Positions 44,089 to 54,033 of a DNA stretch of 64,000 bases are shown here, piece by piece. The position numbers and the translations under genes were made by a program. Origin of the DNA: DATGMP01 sp035293565 (GTDB taxonomy: Bacteria; Pseudomonadota; Alphaproteobacteria; BOG-932; Roseiterribacteraceae). The first letter of the stretch is position 1. Each line of letters opens with the position of its first letter. The notes below the pieces were generated by a model, which was given only the letters and a program-made list of their open reading frames with translations, ran no database searches and had not been told where the DNA came from. The stretch is taken from assembly GCA_035293565.1 (NCBI GenBank), contig DATGMP010000042.1, forward strand, positions 1-64,000, given 5' to 3'.

Positions 44089-45981
44089 GTGACTTCCGAG
44101 GCCCTCGGCGCGCGCGAGTCCCGGGAAGCGCGTTCGGGCCTCAGGACGGCGAGTCTTGCGGCGCTCGGGATCGTATTTGGCGATATCGGCACCAGCCCGC
44201 TCTACACGCTGAAGACGGTTCTCGGCGTCACCGGCGAAAAGGCGGCCGCGGGCGCAGCGCTCGGGTCGCTGTCGTTGATCGTGTGGACCCTGATCATCGT
44301 GGCGTCGATCAAATATGTCACGCTGGCCATGCGGGTCGACAATGACGGCGAGGGCGGGATCCTCGCCCTGATGTCGCTCCTCGGCGTCAAGCGCCAGAGC
44401 CGGCCGGCGATCGTTGCGGTCGGGCTGTTCGGCGCGGCGCTCATCTATGGCGATGGCGCCATCACGCCGGCCATTTCGGTTCTCTCGGCGCTCGAAGGGC
44501 TGAGCATCGCGACGCCGGCCTTCGAGCGGTTCGTTCTGCCATTGTCGGTTCTCGTGCTGGTCGGTCTTTTCACGTTTCAGAAGCAAGGCACCGCGCGCAT
44601 CGGCGGCGCCTTCGGACCGATCATGATTCTCTGGTTCGTTGTCATCGGCATCCTTGGAATTTCCGGGATCATCCGCCATCCCGGCGTTTTGGCGGCGATC
44701 GATCCTCGGTATGGCCTCGCCTATCTGTCCTCATCCGGAACGACGGGTTTCCTTGTGCTCGGAAGCGTCTTTCTCTGCGTAACGGGCGCAGAGGCGCTGT
44801 ACGCGGATATGGGCCATTTCGGCAGGAAGCCGATCCGCATCGCGTGGTACGGGATCGTGTTCCCGAGCTTGGTCCTCAACTATGCGGGCCAGGCGGCGCT
44901 GGTGCTCCACGGCGCGCCGATCTCCGATAATACCTTCTATCGCCTGTGCCCGAGCGCGATGCTGCTGCCGCTCGTTGTGCTGGCGACGCTGGCGACGATC
45001 ATCGCCAGTCAGGCCGTCGTGACCGGCGCCTTCTCAATGACGCGGCAGGCGATCCAGCTCGGCTGGCTGCCCCGTCTCAGAATCCTACAAACCTCGGCAG
45101 CCGGCTACGGCCAAATCTATGTCGGAACCGTCAACTGGCTGCTGATGATCGTGACCATCGGCCTGATCGTCGGCTTCCGTAAGTCCGACAATTTGGCTTC
45201 GGCCTACGGCATTGCGGTGTCGGCCACGATGCTCATGACCTCGCTTCTGCTGTTCATTGCGATGCGCGACATCTGGAAGTGGAGCTTGTTCGCAGCCGCC
45301 GCGGTCGCCGGAAGCCTGGCATTGGTGGACCTGGCCTTCCTATCGTCCAACATGCTCAAGATCGCGAGCGGCGGCTACGTCCCGATTCTTTTGGCTGCCG
45401 CAGTCTACTTGATCATGTTCATTTGGCACACGGGGACAAAAACCGTCGCGATCCGCCTTCGCGAGACCGTGGTGCCGATTGCGGAGTTCATGGGGTGGGT
45501 CGCGTCGGAGGGCCTATGCCGCCGCGTGCAGGGAACGGCCGTGTTCCTCACGCGGACGCAAAACGGAACGCCCCCCGTGATGCTGTGGTACGTAAAGCAC
45601 AGCCGAGCACTGCATCAGTACGTGATCGCGCTGTCCGTCGTAACTGAAGCGGTGCCGTGGATCCTCCCCGAGCATCGTATCGAGATGCGGCTGGAGTCCG
45701 ACAATTTCTGGCGGGTGACCGCCCATTACGGTTTCATGGAGCGCCCGAACATTCCCGCCCTTCTGGCGCGAGCGAAGGAGATGGACGAGCGCATGGATCT
45801 CTCCGATCTCACTTTCATCGTCGGGCATGAGACGATCATCGCCCGTACCGACGGCCGCGGCCTCCCCAAATGGATGGAGGCGATCTACGCATTCATGCGC
45901 CGGAACTCGGCCGACTTGACCGATTTCTTCCGGCTGCCGCCCGACCGTGTGATCGAGATCGGGCGAGAAGTCGCAATCTAG
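44089..45981 (+). CDS. kup: Low-affinity potassium uptake protein Kup
   Basis: 630 residues with a GTG start at 44089. KUP/HAK/KT proton-coupled potassium importer of the inner membrane. Signature GIVFGDIGTSPLYTL at about 27-41, about 12 membrane helices to about residue 450, and a cytoplasmic C-terminal domain (TAVFLTRTQNGTPPV, FIVGHETIIAR). Length equals E. coli Kup (622) and the many alphaproteobacterial copies. Convergent with bdhA, 6 bases apart. Confidence 0.95.
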   Translation: MTSEALGARESREARSGLRTASLAALGIVFGDIGTSPLYTLKTVLGVTGEKAAAGAALGSLSLIVWTLIIVASIKYVTLAMRVDNDGEGGILALMSLLGVKRQSRPAIVAVGLFGAALIYGDGAITPAISVLSALEGLSIATPAFERFVLPLSVLVLVGLFTFQKQGTARIGGAFGPIMILWFVVIGILGISGIIRHPGVLAAIDPRYGLAYLSSSGTTGFLVLGSVFLCVTGAEALYADMGHFGRKPIRIAWYGIVFPSLVLNYAGQAALVLHGAPISDNTFYRLCPSAMLLPLVVLATLATIIASQAVVTGAFSMTRQAIQLGWLPRLRILQTSAAGYGQIYVGTVNWLLMIVTIGLIVGFRKSDNLASAYGIAVSATMLMTSLLLFIAMRDIWKWSLFAAAAVAGSLALVDLAFLSSNMLKIASGGYVPILLAAAVYLIMFIWHTGTKTVAIRLRETVVPIAEFMGWVASEGLCRRVQGTAVFLTRTQNGTPPVMLWYVKHSRALHQYVIALSVVTEAVPWILPEHRIEMRLESDNFWRVTAHYGFMERPNIPALLARAKEMDERMDLSDLTFIVGHETIIARTDGRGLPKWMEAIYAFMRRNSADLTDFFRLPPDRVIEIGREVAI

Positions 45982-45987
45982 TTCGCG

Positions 45988-46770
45988 CTACTGCATGAAC
46001 CAGCCGTGGCTGACGACGATCGACTGGCCGGTCAGCGCATTCGTCGGAAAAGCTGCGAGGAAGAGCGCGGTCTGAGCGACGTCGTCAACGGTCGTGAACT
46101 CGCCGTCGACCGTCTCCTTCAGCATGACGTTCTTGATCACCTGCTCTTCGGTGATGCCCAGCTCCTTGGCCTGTTCGGGGATCTGCTTGTCGACCAACGG
46201 TGTGCGCACGAAGCCCGGGCAGATCACGTTTGCCCGCACGCCATGTTTGGCTCCTTCCTTGGCGACGACCTTGGCGAGCCCGATCAGCCCGTGCTTGGCC
46301 GTGACATAGGGCGCCTTCAAGAGCGACGCCTCCTTGGAATGGACCGAACCCATATAGATGACGCTGCCGCCGCGGCCCTGCCTGTACATAATGCGCAGCG
46401 CCGCGCGGGTGGTGAGGAACGCGCCGTCCAGATGGATGGCGAGCAGCTTCTTCCATTGCGCGAACGGAAACTCCTCGATCGGCGCAACAATCTGGATGCC
46501 CGCATTGCTGACCAGAATGTCGAGACCGCCCAGCGCTTCCGCCGCCCTGGTGACGCCGGCATCGACCTGTGCTTCGTCGCTCACATCCATGGCGACCGCC
46601 ATCGCATTCTTGCCGGAAGGATCGAGCTCCTTCGCCGCGGCGGATGCGGCGTCGAAATTGAGATCGGCGATCGCGACCTTGGCGCCATTGGCGGCATAGA
46701 CCTTCGCGATCTCCTTGCCGATTCCGCTTGCCGCACCGGTGATCAGCGCGACCTTGCCTTGAATGCTCAT
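45988..46770 (-). CDS. bdhA: 3-hydroxybutyrate dehydrogenase
   Basis: 260 residues. SDR oxidising D-3-hydroxybutyrate to acetoacetate with [11 protein letters not shown] at 11-18, SNAG, Ser in [10 protein letters not shown], Tyr and Lys in YVTAKHG. The family-specific [34 protein letters not shown] and ending VVSHGWFMQ are all present, so the assignment is firmer than for the other SDRs here. It follows adc and a patatin on the same strand: together they could turn stored polyhydroxybutyrate or its monomer into acetoacetate and acetone. Confidence 0.93.
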   Translation of the reverse strand: MSIQGKVALITGAASGIGKEIAKVYAANGAKVAIADLNFDAASAAAKELDPSGKNAMAVAMDVSDEAQVDAGVTRAAEALGGLDILVSNAGIQIVAPIEEFPFAQWKKLLAIHLDGAFLTTRAALRIMYRQGRGGSVIYMGSVHSKEASLLKAPYVTAKHGLIGLAKVVAKEGAKHGVRANVICPGFVRTPLVDKQIPEQAKELGITEEQVIKNVMLKETVDGEFTTVDDVAQTALFLAAFPTNALTGQSIVVSHGWFMQ

Positions 46771-46797
46771 GATGCAGCTCCTCGAAGCTTCGGGATA

Positions 46798-47535
46798 TCA
46801 GGCCAGATAGTCGTGGACGACCTTCCCCAAACCCAGGGTCAGGTCGGCCAATATATGGGTAGCGGACACAACACGCCGCACCGGCAGCTCGGCGACCGGG
46901 GCAAGCGCATGCGGATTGAGGAACAGCGCGCCGGGACCGGTCCAGGCCCCTTTGAGAAGGATCTCCTCGAGATGATATTCCACGATCTCGCAGATGCGCG
47001 CGGTGCCGTCGACATGCGGCATGATCTTCAATAGAAAATTCGGCAGCTCCAGCGACGCGCGCACCGCGTCCAGATCCGCCTCGACATGCTTGTAGCCCAT
47101 GGTCGCGGTCGCAATCCGAACCGGCCCATAATCGAGCGTGCCCACCAGCGTGTCGATCTCGGTGTGAAGAACAGGGTTGGCCAGCTTCTTTGGAAAACCC
47201 CAGAGCTCGCGCCCGCCGGCGATCGGGGGATGGTCGTTCAAGAACATGCAGTGCGTATAGCCACCCTTCCGCCCCTTGAAGACGACCGGAATCACCTGCC
47301 CGCTTTCGGTGTAGTCGCCGAAGCCTGTGGAATTGGGCATGCGGATGAACTCGTATTTGACCAGCGGCTCCTCGACCTGGAGCGGCTCGGGAACCACGCG
47401 CCTCAGCGCGTCGAGATCGGTCTCGTAGGTGATGACCAGATATTCGCGATCGACGAAGCGGTAAGGCCCCATCGGAAAAGCCGGGCTGGTGAGCGGCATG
47501 GCGAAGGCGCGTTCTCGAACTTCGGCTTCTCGCAT
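46798..47535 (-). CDS. adc: Acetoacetate decarboxylase
   Basis: 245 residues from ATG 47535, matching Clostridium Adc (244); an upstream TTG at 47571 is less likely. Adc decarboxylates acetoacetate to acetone and CO2. The Schiff-base lysine is Lys116 in [10 protein letters not shown] with the adjacent Lys117 that lowers its pKa. The opening [26 protein letters not shown] is typical. Gap to bdhA is 27 bases, to the patatin gene 32, indicating one operon. Confidence 0.93.
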   Translation of the reverse strand: MREAEVRERAFAMPLTSPAFPMGPYRFVDREYLVITYETDLDALRRVVPEPLQVEEPLVKYEFIRMPNSTGFGDYTESGQVIPVVFKGRKGGYTHCMFLNDHPPIAGGRELWGFPKKLANPVLHTEIDTLVGTLDYGPVRIATATMGYKHVEADLDAVRASLELPNFLLKIMPHVDGTARICEIVEYHLEEILLKGAWTGPGALFLNPHALAPVAELPVRRVVSATHILADLTLGLGKVVHDYLA

Positions 47536-47567
47536 GATTGGCTCCGTCTGGTGGGGTGAGGCTCCGA

Positions 47568-48737
47568 TCAATCCCTGCCGTCATAGGCGATATCGAAGGT
47601 GAAAACGCCCTCGCTGTTCTGCGGCAGCTGAAACACTTCCTTGTGACGAAGTGTGCGCACGGCGTCGTTGTATCCCGACCGCCAATGATCTTCCATCGTC
47701 AGCCGCGAGAACTCGTAGTCCTTCGATTGGTCTTCGTAGTTCTTCGACCGGTAGACAAGCTCGATGATATTGTATTTGGACCGGTCCGCGACGCGGGCCA
47801 GATATTTGGCATCTCGTGTCTCCGCGTGCTCCGGCGGCAGCTTCTCGAGCAGACCTGCAAGCGCGAAACGCGCGCGCTGGAGCGATTTGAAGTGATCCGT
47901 CTCGGCACGGGTCCGGCTGGAATATTGAATCTCCTTCTGGCGGACGAGCACGTCGCCCATGGTGCCCGGCACTGATCCGCGCGAGCTCCACAAATCGATC
48001 TGGAAGGCGAGCGTGTTCTCCCGCGGCTCGGCATTCAGCACCCAGGTGAGCGGCGTGTTGGAGACGAGCCCGCCGTCCCAATAGCACTGACCTTCGATCT
48101 CGATCGGGCCGAACCCCGGCGGCAGCGCGCCGCTCGCCATCACATGCTTCACACCGATATGGTCGTGATGGTTGTCGAAATAGACGAAGTTGCCGGCGCG
48201 CACATTGACCGCGCCGACGCTGAAACGCATCTCGCGCGAATTGATCCGGTCGAAGTCGACCAGGGATTCCAATGTCGCGATCAGCGGCGTCGTATCGTAG
48301 AAGCTCGTCGCTCCCGGCGCGCCGGGCTGCAGGAGCCAAGGGTTGATCGGACGCGGCGAGAAGAAGGCGGGGGCCCCCATGAACATTGTCCGGAACGAAC
48401 TCAGCTCGTTGAGAATCCGCCGGGTGAAGTCGCCTTCGACCGCGTGGGCGAACCAGGCGATTAGAGGATCGGTCGCTTGCGCGGTCACCTTCTCCCAAAA
48501 CATTCTGAGCTTGTCGACCCGCGCTTCCCTGGGATTGCCGGCGATGATCGCGGCGTTGATCGCGCCGATCGAGATGCCCGCCACCCAGTTCGGCTCGACA
48601 TGCGCCTCGGCCAACGCTTGGTACACGCCCGCCTGGTAGGCGCCGAGCGCGCCCCCGCCCTGAAGCAGCAAGGCGATCCGCTCGAAGGGAATCCGCTCCT
48701 CGACGACTTCGGCTCGATCCCAGGTGGCCGTATCCAT
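47568..48737 (-). CDS. Patatin-like phospholipase with DUF3734
   Basis: 389 residues from ATG 48737 with GGAGGG upstream. Oxyanion hole [14 protein letters not shown] at 28-41, nucleophile Ser57 in GISIG, catalytic Asp221 in [11 protein letters not shown]. The C-terminal half is the DUF3734 extension found in proteobacterial members. This protein is often found with adc and bdhA in alphaproteobacteria and may release 3-hydroxybutyrate from a polymer or lipid; that role is inferred. Cytoplasmic: no signal peptide. Confidence 0.92.
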   Translation of the reverse strand: MDTATWDRAEVVEERIPFERIALLLQGGGALGAYQAGVYQALAEAHVEPNWVAGISIGAINAAIIAGNPREARVDKLRMFWEKVTAQATDPLIAWFAHAVEGDFTRRILNELSSFRTMFMGAPAFFSPRPINPWLLQPGAPGATSFYDTTPLIATLESLVDFDRINSREMRFSVGAVNVRAGNFVYFDNHHDHIGVKHVMASGALPPGFGPIEIEGQCYWDGGLVSNTPLTWVLNAEPRENTLAFQIDLWSSRGSVPGTMGDVLVRQKEIQYSSRTRAETDHFKSLQRARFALAGLLEKLPPEHAETRDAKYLARVADRSKYNIIELVYRSKNYEDQSKDYEFSRLTMEDHWRSGYNDAVRTLRHKEVFQLPQNSEGVFTFDIAYDGRD

Positions 48738-48886
48738 GAGCCCTCCGATGGTTTCGCAGTCGCGTGAGCCCATCCGACCGAAGCCGGCGGCGGGGAGCCA
48801 TCGCCCGACCGCGCCTGGCCTCAGGAGGGAGAGGCGGATCGCTGTAGCATATCACATAGAGCGCGAATGTTGCAGTGCAATGTGCA

Positions 48887-49792
48887 TCAGGGAAGACGAT
48901 CTCTCAGCGCGAGCAGCCAGTCGATGAGAGTCTCGACGTCCGCCGGCGTCCGGCAGAATTGCAGCGCGACGGGCGACAGGGTCGTGGCCCCCGCCTTTGT
49001 CCAGTCTGCGGCGGACGCCGCGGTCGCATCCCAATCGATTCCGCCATTTTTGCCGCGGACCGGCGCGAACTGCACCTCGATCTCGATCTTGTTCGGATCG
49101 CGACCATGCGCCGCAAGGATCTTCCTGAGCGCAGCCACGCGTTCGCCGAAGGAGGGAAGATCGGTCGGGTTGACCGCCCAGCCGTCCGCGACCCGCGCGA
49201 TGCGCTCGAAATTTCGATCGGTCGGCGCGAAGCCCAGCAGGACCGGCAGCTTGTCGCGCTGCACCGGGAATGGGCGGCAGTGGAAATTCTCGAATCGGAT
49301 ATGCTCGCCCTGAAAGCGCGCGGGCGCCTGGCTCCAGAGAACGCGGCAGGCACTCACCAGCTCTTCGAGACGGCCGAAGCGGCCCTCGAACTCCATGCCG
49401 GCGGCCTCGTATTCCTGCTTTTGCCAACCGACGCCGAGGCCGATCGTGACCCTGCCGCCCGAGATCGCGTCGAGCGTCGCCAATTGCTTGGCGAGCAGCA
49501 ACGCCGGGCGAAGCGTCGCGACCAGAACGAAGGTCGAGAGCCGAGCCCGCTTCGTCACTGCCGCCACCGCCGAAAGGAAAGCGATCGGCTCGTACCAGGG
49601 TTGTTCGATCGGATAGGGAAAGCCGTGCGTGCGAAGCCGCTCGGCATGCGCGGCGCCGTCGAAGCCCAGATGATCGCAGGTGCTGATCAGGTCGATGCCC
49701 TTGGCGTCCGCGCGCGAGACCATCTGAAGGACCGCGCCGAGATCGCCGCCGTAAAGCCCCTCGATCCCCATGACGTTCAGCCCGAACTTCAT
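48887..49792 (-). CDS. LLM class flavin-dependent oxidoreductase
   Basis: 301 residues from ATG 49792 with GGGGAGG upstream. KFGLNVMGIEG at the N-terminus, TCDHLGFDG, ISGGRVTIGLGVGWQKQEYEAAG (about 112-134) and KLPVLLGFAPTDRNFERIARV. F420 or FMN dependence is undecided. It is divergent from the OYE gene at 49931; the 138 bases between should hold both promoters. Confidence 0.9.
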   Translation of the reverse strand: MKFGLNVMGIEGLYGGDLGAVLQMVSRADAKGIDLISTCDHLGFDGAAHAERLRTHGFPYPIEQPWYEPIAFLSAVAAVTKRARLSTFVLVATLRPALLLAKQLATLDAISGGRVTIGLGVGWQKQEYEAAGMEFEGRFGRLEELVSACRVLWSQAPARFQGEHIRFENFHCRPFPVQRDKLPVLLGFAPTDRNFERIARVADGWAVNPTDLPSFGERVAALRKILAAHGRDPNKIEIEVQFAPVRGKNGGIDWDATAASAADWTKAGATTLSPVALQFCRTPADVETLIDWLLALRDRLP

Positions 49793-49930
49793 CGCGCCAC
49801 CTCCCCGCTTGATCCGTTCGCCCGCACCTTTGGCCGCCGCGGTCGCCCGCGTCAATCTCCGCCGGCCCCCCGATTGGCAGGTGCCGCCGCTCTATCGTAT
49901 AGAAGATTTAGAGGACGGCGGAGGGAGAGA

Positions 49931-51916
49931 ATGGAGTCATTCCCGCATCTGCGGCAACCGATCGAGCTGGGCGGACTCCGTATCCGCAACCGCCTGATGA
50001 TGCCGACGCACGGGCCGCGGCTGCCGCAAGGGCGATATCTGCGCTATCTGGAAGAGCGCGCGCGAGGCGGGGTCGGCCTGATTGGGTTCAATCTGGGGCC
50101 GCTCGGCATCATGCAGTTTCCGCTCGGGCCCGGCCGATTCCACGCGGCCCATGCCAACGACATCGACGCCGTGCCGCCGCATCCGCTGACCGCCGCGGGC
50201 CGCGCATTCTATGATTCGCAGGTGCCAGCCTATCGCGCCTGGGGCGAGATCGTGCGCGCGCATGGGGCGCGGGCGATCGGGCAGCTCTACCATTCGGGCG
50301 CGGCGCAGCATACCGACACCTTCCAACCCGCCGTCGCACCCTCATCCGTCGCCGACGAATATGAGCGAGTCGTTCCGCACACGCTGACGGGCGACGAGAT
50401 CGCCGACCTGATCGAAACCTTCGCCTGGGGCGCGCGGCGGGCGCGAGACGCCGGCTTCGATGTCATCGAGCTGCATGCCGCGCATGGCTATCTCGGCTAT
50501 CAGTTCCTGTCGCCGCTGACCAACCGGCGCATTGATGCGTATGGCGGCAGTCCGGAAAACCGGCTGCGCTTCCTGCTCGAGACGCTGCGCGCGGCGCGTG
50601 ACGCGATCGGAGGCGCATTGCCGATCGGCGTCCGGATCAACGGGCCGGATCATCCGCCGGGCGGACTCACGCTCGAAGATCTGGTCGAGGCGTGCCGCCG
50701 GATCGCCGCCGAGGGCGTCGCCTATATCAGCATCTCGGGAGGTACCTATTCCGGCCTTCGGCGCGGCGCATATCTGCCCTATGTTGCGCCCGCGCTCATC
50801 CCGCCGGGCCCCAATGTCGCAACCGCAGCGGCGGTCCGCGCGGCGGTCTCCGTGCCTGTCGCGGTAACCGGGCGCATCGCCGATATCGATTTCGCGGAAA
50901 AGATCGTGGCCGATGGCAAAGCGGACTTCGTCGGAATGCTGCGCGCCCTGATCGCCGATCCACAGGCGCCGCAGAAGGCGTTCTCGGGACAGGCGGCGCG
51001 CATCGTCCCCTGCATCGCGTGCAACGAATGCCATTACGGGCGCCCAGTCGCCTGCTCGGTCAATCCAGCGGCCGGCCGCGAGGCGGAGATGGAGATCACG
51101 CCTGCCGCCCAGTCCCAAAAGATCCTCATCGTCGGCGCCGGACCTGCCGGCTTGGAGTGCGCGATCGCCGCCGCGCGGCGCGGCCATCGCGTGACCTTGG
51201 TTGACCGCAAGGCCGAGATCGGCGGCATGCTCGCGGCCTTGGCGCGGGTGAGCGAGCATGCGGAGTTCGGTCGCTATCTTCGTCATGCGGAAGAAACGAC
51301 CAAGGCGCTGCCGATCGAGCTTCGGCTCGGCACGGAGGCCGACAGCCGGCTGGTCGAGGAAATCGCGCCCGACAGCCTGGTCCTGGCGACCGGCGCCCGC
51401 CATGGCCCGCCCGCGATCGCCAGCGAGGAGCCGCGATCCATGTTCACCGGGCAGGAAGCGCTGACCGACGTCGACAGGTTGGGCCGGCATGTCGTCGTCG
51501 CGGGCGGGCTCGACGACCATCTGCCGCCGCTCATCGTCGCCGATTGGATCGCGCGAAGCGGGCGCGCCGTCACGCTCCTCACCGAAAATATCGCGCCGGC
51601 TCCGGCTTTGGAGCCTGCCAATCTTTATCTCTTCATGAAGCGTCTGATCGAGCGACACGTGACGATCAGGACAATGACGGCCGCGGCTTCGCTCAAGGGC
51701 GGAACGCTCACGATCCGCAACAGCATCACGAATGCCGTCGATCAGATTGCCGGCGTCGATTCGGTGGTTTCGGTCGACGGACGGCTGGCCGATGATTCGC
51801 TGGTTCAGAGTCTGGCCGGACGCGCGCCGAAGATCCACCTCATTGGCGACGCGCTGTCCCCGCGCCGCATGCTCCACGCGACGCTGGACGGGGCAAGGTT
51901 GGGGCTTTCAATATAG
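49931..51916 (+). CDS. OYE-type NADH:flavin oxidoreductase with FAD/NAD(P) domain
   Basis: 661 residues from ATG 49931 (GAGGGAGAG upstream). The frame is open 1 kb further 5' but that part is antisense to the LLM gene. TIM barrel with RIRNRLMMPTHGP, ELHAAHGYLGYQFLSPLTN, RIDAYGGSPENRLRF; 4Fe-4S ligands Cys361, Cys364, Cys367 and Cys375 (CIACNECHYG, VACSVNP); then ILIVGAGPAGLECAIAA for FAD. Same architecture as 24594 but with clearly different substrate-side loops. Predicted C=C reductase or dehydrogenase. Convergent with three SnoaL genes. Confidence 0.92.
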   Translation: MESFPHLRQPIELGGLRIRNRLMMPTHGPRLPQGRYLRYLEERARGGVGLIGFNLGPLGIMQFPLGPGRFHAAHANDIDAVPPHPLTAAGRAFYDSQVPAYRAWGEIVRAHGARAIGQLYHSGAAQHTDTFQPAVAPSSVADEYERVVPHTLTGDEIADLIETFAWGARRARDAGFDVIELHAAHGYLGYQFLSPLTNRRIDAYGGSPENRLRFLLETLRAARDAIGGALPIGVRINGPDHPPGGLTLEDLVEACRRIAAEGVAYISISGGTYSGLRRGAYLPYVAPALIPPGPNVATAAAVRAAVSVPVAVTGRIADIDFAEKIVADGKADFVGMLRALIADPQAPQKAFSGQAARIVPCIACNECHYGRPVACSVNPAAGREAEMEITPAAQSQKILIVGAGPAGLECAIAAARRGHRVTLVDRKAEIGGMLAALARVSEHAEFGRYLRHAEETTKALPIELRLGTEADSRLVEEIAPDSLVLATGARHGPPAIASEEPRSMFTGQEALTDVDRLGRHVVVAGGLDDHLPPLIVADWIARSGRAVTLLTENIAPAPALEPANLYLFMKRLIERHVTIRTMTAAASLKGGTLTIRNSITNAVDQIAGVDSVVSVDGRLADDSLVQSLAGRAPKIHLIGDALSPRRMLHATLDGARLGLSI

Positions 51917-51948
51917 GATGGGTTGAGTAAGCGAACCCCATCATCCTT
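51915..51948. terminator. Imperfect hairpin between convergent genes
   Basis: AGGATGGGTT and AACCCCATCATCCT pair with a bulge around GAGTAAGCG, just at the stop of the OYE gene and before the convergent SnoaL gene. TTTG follows on the plus strand. Weak candidate. Confidence 0.35.
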
Positions 51949-51967
51949 TGCGCGGCTCGCGGCCTGG

Positions 51968-52342
51968 TTAAAAACCCAGCACGTCGGCGGCGTGCTTTGA
52001 GTCGTTGTATTCCTTCGAATAGCAGATCTTGCCGTCGCGGAATTCGAACAGGAAGTGATAAGTGTTGTTATAGATCTTGCCGTTTTTGAGCTTCCCGTAG
52101 GATTCGGCCTCGACCGCGACGCGGTCGCCTTCGGCGGTGACCCCGTGGACTTTCATCGTCACGGGTCCTTCCATCAGCCCGGCAAAAGCATCCGCCAGGG
52201 CCAGGAAATCGGCCTTGCCGACCCGTCCGCGCCCCGGCACCCACCAGGCGATGTCCGGCGTCACCAAGCTCTCATCCAAGCGCCCTTCAGCGAGGGTCGC
52301 GATCATCTTCAGGGCGGTCTGCTTGTTCTGCTCGGCGCTCAT
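51968..52342 (-). CDS. SnoaL/NTF2-like protein
   Basis: 124 residues from ATG 52342. Same length as the gene at 28601 and clearly homologous: AWWVPGRG, TAEGDRVAVEAESYG, YNNTYHFLFEF and a KHAADV-type end. Last of three tandem SnoaL genes on the minus strand (53246, 52739, 52342), with 4 bases to the previous stop, so they are one transcription unit. Ligand and reaction unknown. Confidence 0.85.
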   Translation of the reverse strand: MSAEQNKQTALKMIATLAEGRLDESLVTPDIAWWVPGRGRVGKADFLALADAFAGLMEGPVTMKVHGVTAEGDRVAVEAESYGKLKNGKIYNNTYHFLFEFRDGKICYSKEYNDSKHAADVLGF

Positions 52343-52346
52343 GGGC

Positions 52347-52739
52347 TTACTTCCCGAGCCAGAATTGGCGAGATTTGTGGGAATCCACCACTTCGGTGAT
52401 CTTCTGGATCTTTCCGTCCTTGACGCGGAACAGGAAGAAGATGGTGTTGTGATATTGCCGCCCGTCCCGGACCTTGCCGCTGACCTCGGTATAGACGGCG
52501 ACGCGGTCGTCTTCGGCGGTGATCGATTCATGTTTGAAGTGAAGCCCGCCCTCGAACTGGTTCAGCCCCTCGATCATCTTCTCGATCTGCGGCCGGTTGA
52601 AGGTGCCGGCCATCTCCCATTCACCCGGAACCGACCAGGTCGCGTCGTCGGCCAGGAGCGACAGCCCCGCCTTCAGGTTTCCCGTCGCCTGCGCCTCGAA
52701 ATATTTGGCGACGACTTTTTTGTTGTCCTCGATCGACAT
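52347..52739 (-). CDS. SnoaL/NTF2-like protein
   Basis: 130 residues, SnoaL_3-like. Begins SIEDNKKVVAKYFEAQATGN; ATWSVPGEWEMAG parallels the WWVPG segment of the next gene; YHNTIFFLFRVKDGKIQKI closes the cone. The gene lies in the middle of the tandem triple, 15 bases after the one upstream and 4 before the one downstream. The resemblance to its neighbour is limited, so it is an old duplication or an independent member of the fold. Confidence 0.85.
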   Translation of the reverse strand: MSIEDNKKVVAKYFEAQATGNLKAGLSLLADDATWSVPGEWEMAGTFNRPQIEKMIEGLNQFEGGLHFKHESITAEDDRVAVYTEVSGKVRDGRQYHNTIFFLFRVKDGKIQKITEVVDSHKSRQFWLGK

Positions 52740-52754
52740 CGACTCCTCCTCGAT

Positions 52755-53246
52755 TCACCGGGCGGTGGCTATCGGCGGTTGGGCGCCGGCCAGATAATGC
52801 GTGGTGAGATTGAAATGTTCGGGCAGCGGCTCGACCTGTTCATAGATACGCGTATAGCCGGTGTGCTGGATACGCCAGGCGCCTTCGATCTTGCGATAGC
52901 GGTCCGAGTAGATCGCGCTGCCGCGGAGAATCGTGTCATCCCGGAAGTCGATATACATGTCGGTGAGGTACCATTTGCCCTCGGCCTCCGTGTCGCTCAG
53001 CACATCGATTTCGGGATGGCGCCCGATATGGCAAGCGACGCCCTTGGGATTCATGGTTTGCGACAGAAAGGCGATGATGTTCTCGCGCCCCTGGAGCTCA
53101 TGGCGATAGGTTTCGGCGATATAGGCCGTCGTTGCATCCTCGGCCAGCACGGTGCGCATCAGATCCCAATCCGCGCGGTCGAGCGCACGGAAATAGCGAT
53201 GCTTCTGCTGCTGGATGAGTTCGATATCCTCGAGCCGCAAGGCCAT
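52755..53246 (-). CDS. SnoaL/NTF2-like protein
   Basis: 163 residues from ATG 53246 with GGGAGGACG upstream. Strongly related to the gene at 62132: both begin MALRLEDIELI, then have KHRY, WYL(T/V)D, GSAIY and YSRIYE/YTRIYE-type ends. It belongs to the SnoaL_4 group with a His in HIGRHPEI and an Asp in the first helix region. Such proteins act as dehydratases, isomerases or dioxygenase-associated subunits. First gene of the tandem triple. Confidence 0.87.
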   Translation of the reverse strand: MALRLEDIELIQQQKHRYFRALDRADWDLMRTVLAEDATTAYIAETYRHELQGRENIIAFLSQTMNPKGVACHIGRHPEIDVLSDTEAEGKWYLTDMYIDFRDDTILRGSAIYSDRYRKIEGAWRIQHTGYTRIYEQVEPLPEHFNLTTHYLAGAQPPIATAR

Positions 53247-53329
53247 CGGCGTCCTCCCGTCCTTTCGGGCGATCCTAGCAGGCAAAACATTTGGCGCACA
53301 ATGCGTCTGGCGCCGGAGACGACGAGACA

Positions 53330-53956
53330 ATGACAGACCGCGAGATCCTGATCGTGATCGACCTTCAGAATGATTTCTGCCCCGGCGGCAGATTGGCCGT
53401 AGCCGGCGGTGACGAGGTCGTGCCGATCGTGAATCGACTGGCGCAGCGGTTCGCGCATGTCGTTCTGACTCAGGATTGGCACCCCGCGGATCACCGATCC
53501 TTCGCCAGCGCCCATCCCGACCGCAAGGCTTTCGAGACCATCGACATGTCGTACGGCAAGCAGACGCTATGGCCCGACCATTGTGTTCAGGGGACGCCCG
53601 GCGCCGCCTTCCATCCCGCGCTCTCCTGTCCCCGGGCGGAGCTCATCCTCCGCAAGGGCTATCGGCCGGAGATCGATTCCTATTCCGCGTTTTTCGAGAA
53701 TGACCGCACGACGCCGACGGGCCTGGTCGGCTATCTGCGCGAGCGCGGGCTCGAACGGCTATATTTCGTCGGGCTCGCCACCGATTTCTGCGTCGCCTAT
53801 TCGGCGCTGGATGCGCGGCGGGCGGGCTTCGAGGCGATCGTTCTGCTGGACGCCTGCCGCGCGATCGACACGGAGGGCTCGCGAACGCGCATGCTGGCGG
53901 AGATGCAAGCGGCCGGTGTCGCGCTCGGCGCGACGGCCGCCGCGCTGACCGAGTGA
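53330..53956 (+). CDS. pncA: Nicotinamidase
   Basis: 208 residues from ATG 53330. Hydrolyses nicotinamide to nicotinate in NAD salvage. Catalytic triad Asp11 (IDLQNDF), Lys109 (LRKGYRPE) and Cys154 (TDFCVAYSALD). Metal ligands Asp49, His51 and His84 (QDWHPADH, WPDHCVQGT) are all present, which separates PncA from other isochorismatase-like hydrolases. Length and motifs match E. coli PncA (213). Confidence 0.95.
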   Translation: MTDREILIVIDLQNDFCPGGRLAVAGGDEVVPIVNRLAQRFAHVVLTQDWHPADHRSFASAHPDRKAFETIDMSYGKQTLWPDHCVQGTPGAAFHPALSCPRAELILRKGYRPEIDSYSAFFENDRTTPTGLVGYLRERGLERLYFVGLATDFCVAYSALDARRAGFEAIVLLDACRAIDTEGSRTRMLAEMQAAGVALGATAAALTE

Positions 53957-54033
53957 CGGCCATGGGTGGATTCGAAGACGCGGCGGGATTATCGATTTCC
54001 TGAAGTGCCATCAAGACGAGCGGACCTGGATCG

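Noticed and set aside
48875..49930. 5' extension of the OYE gene at 49931
   Set aside because: The 350 extra codons are antisense to the LLM gene at 48887 and OYE homology starts exactly at ATG 49931 next to a ribosome site.
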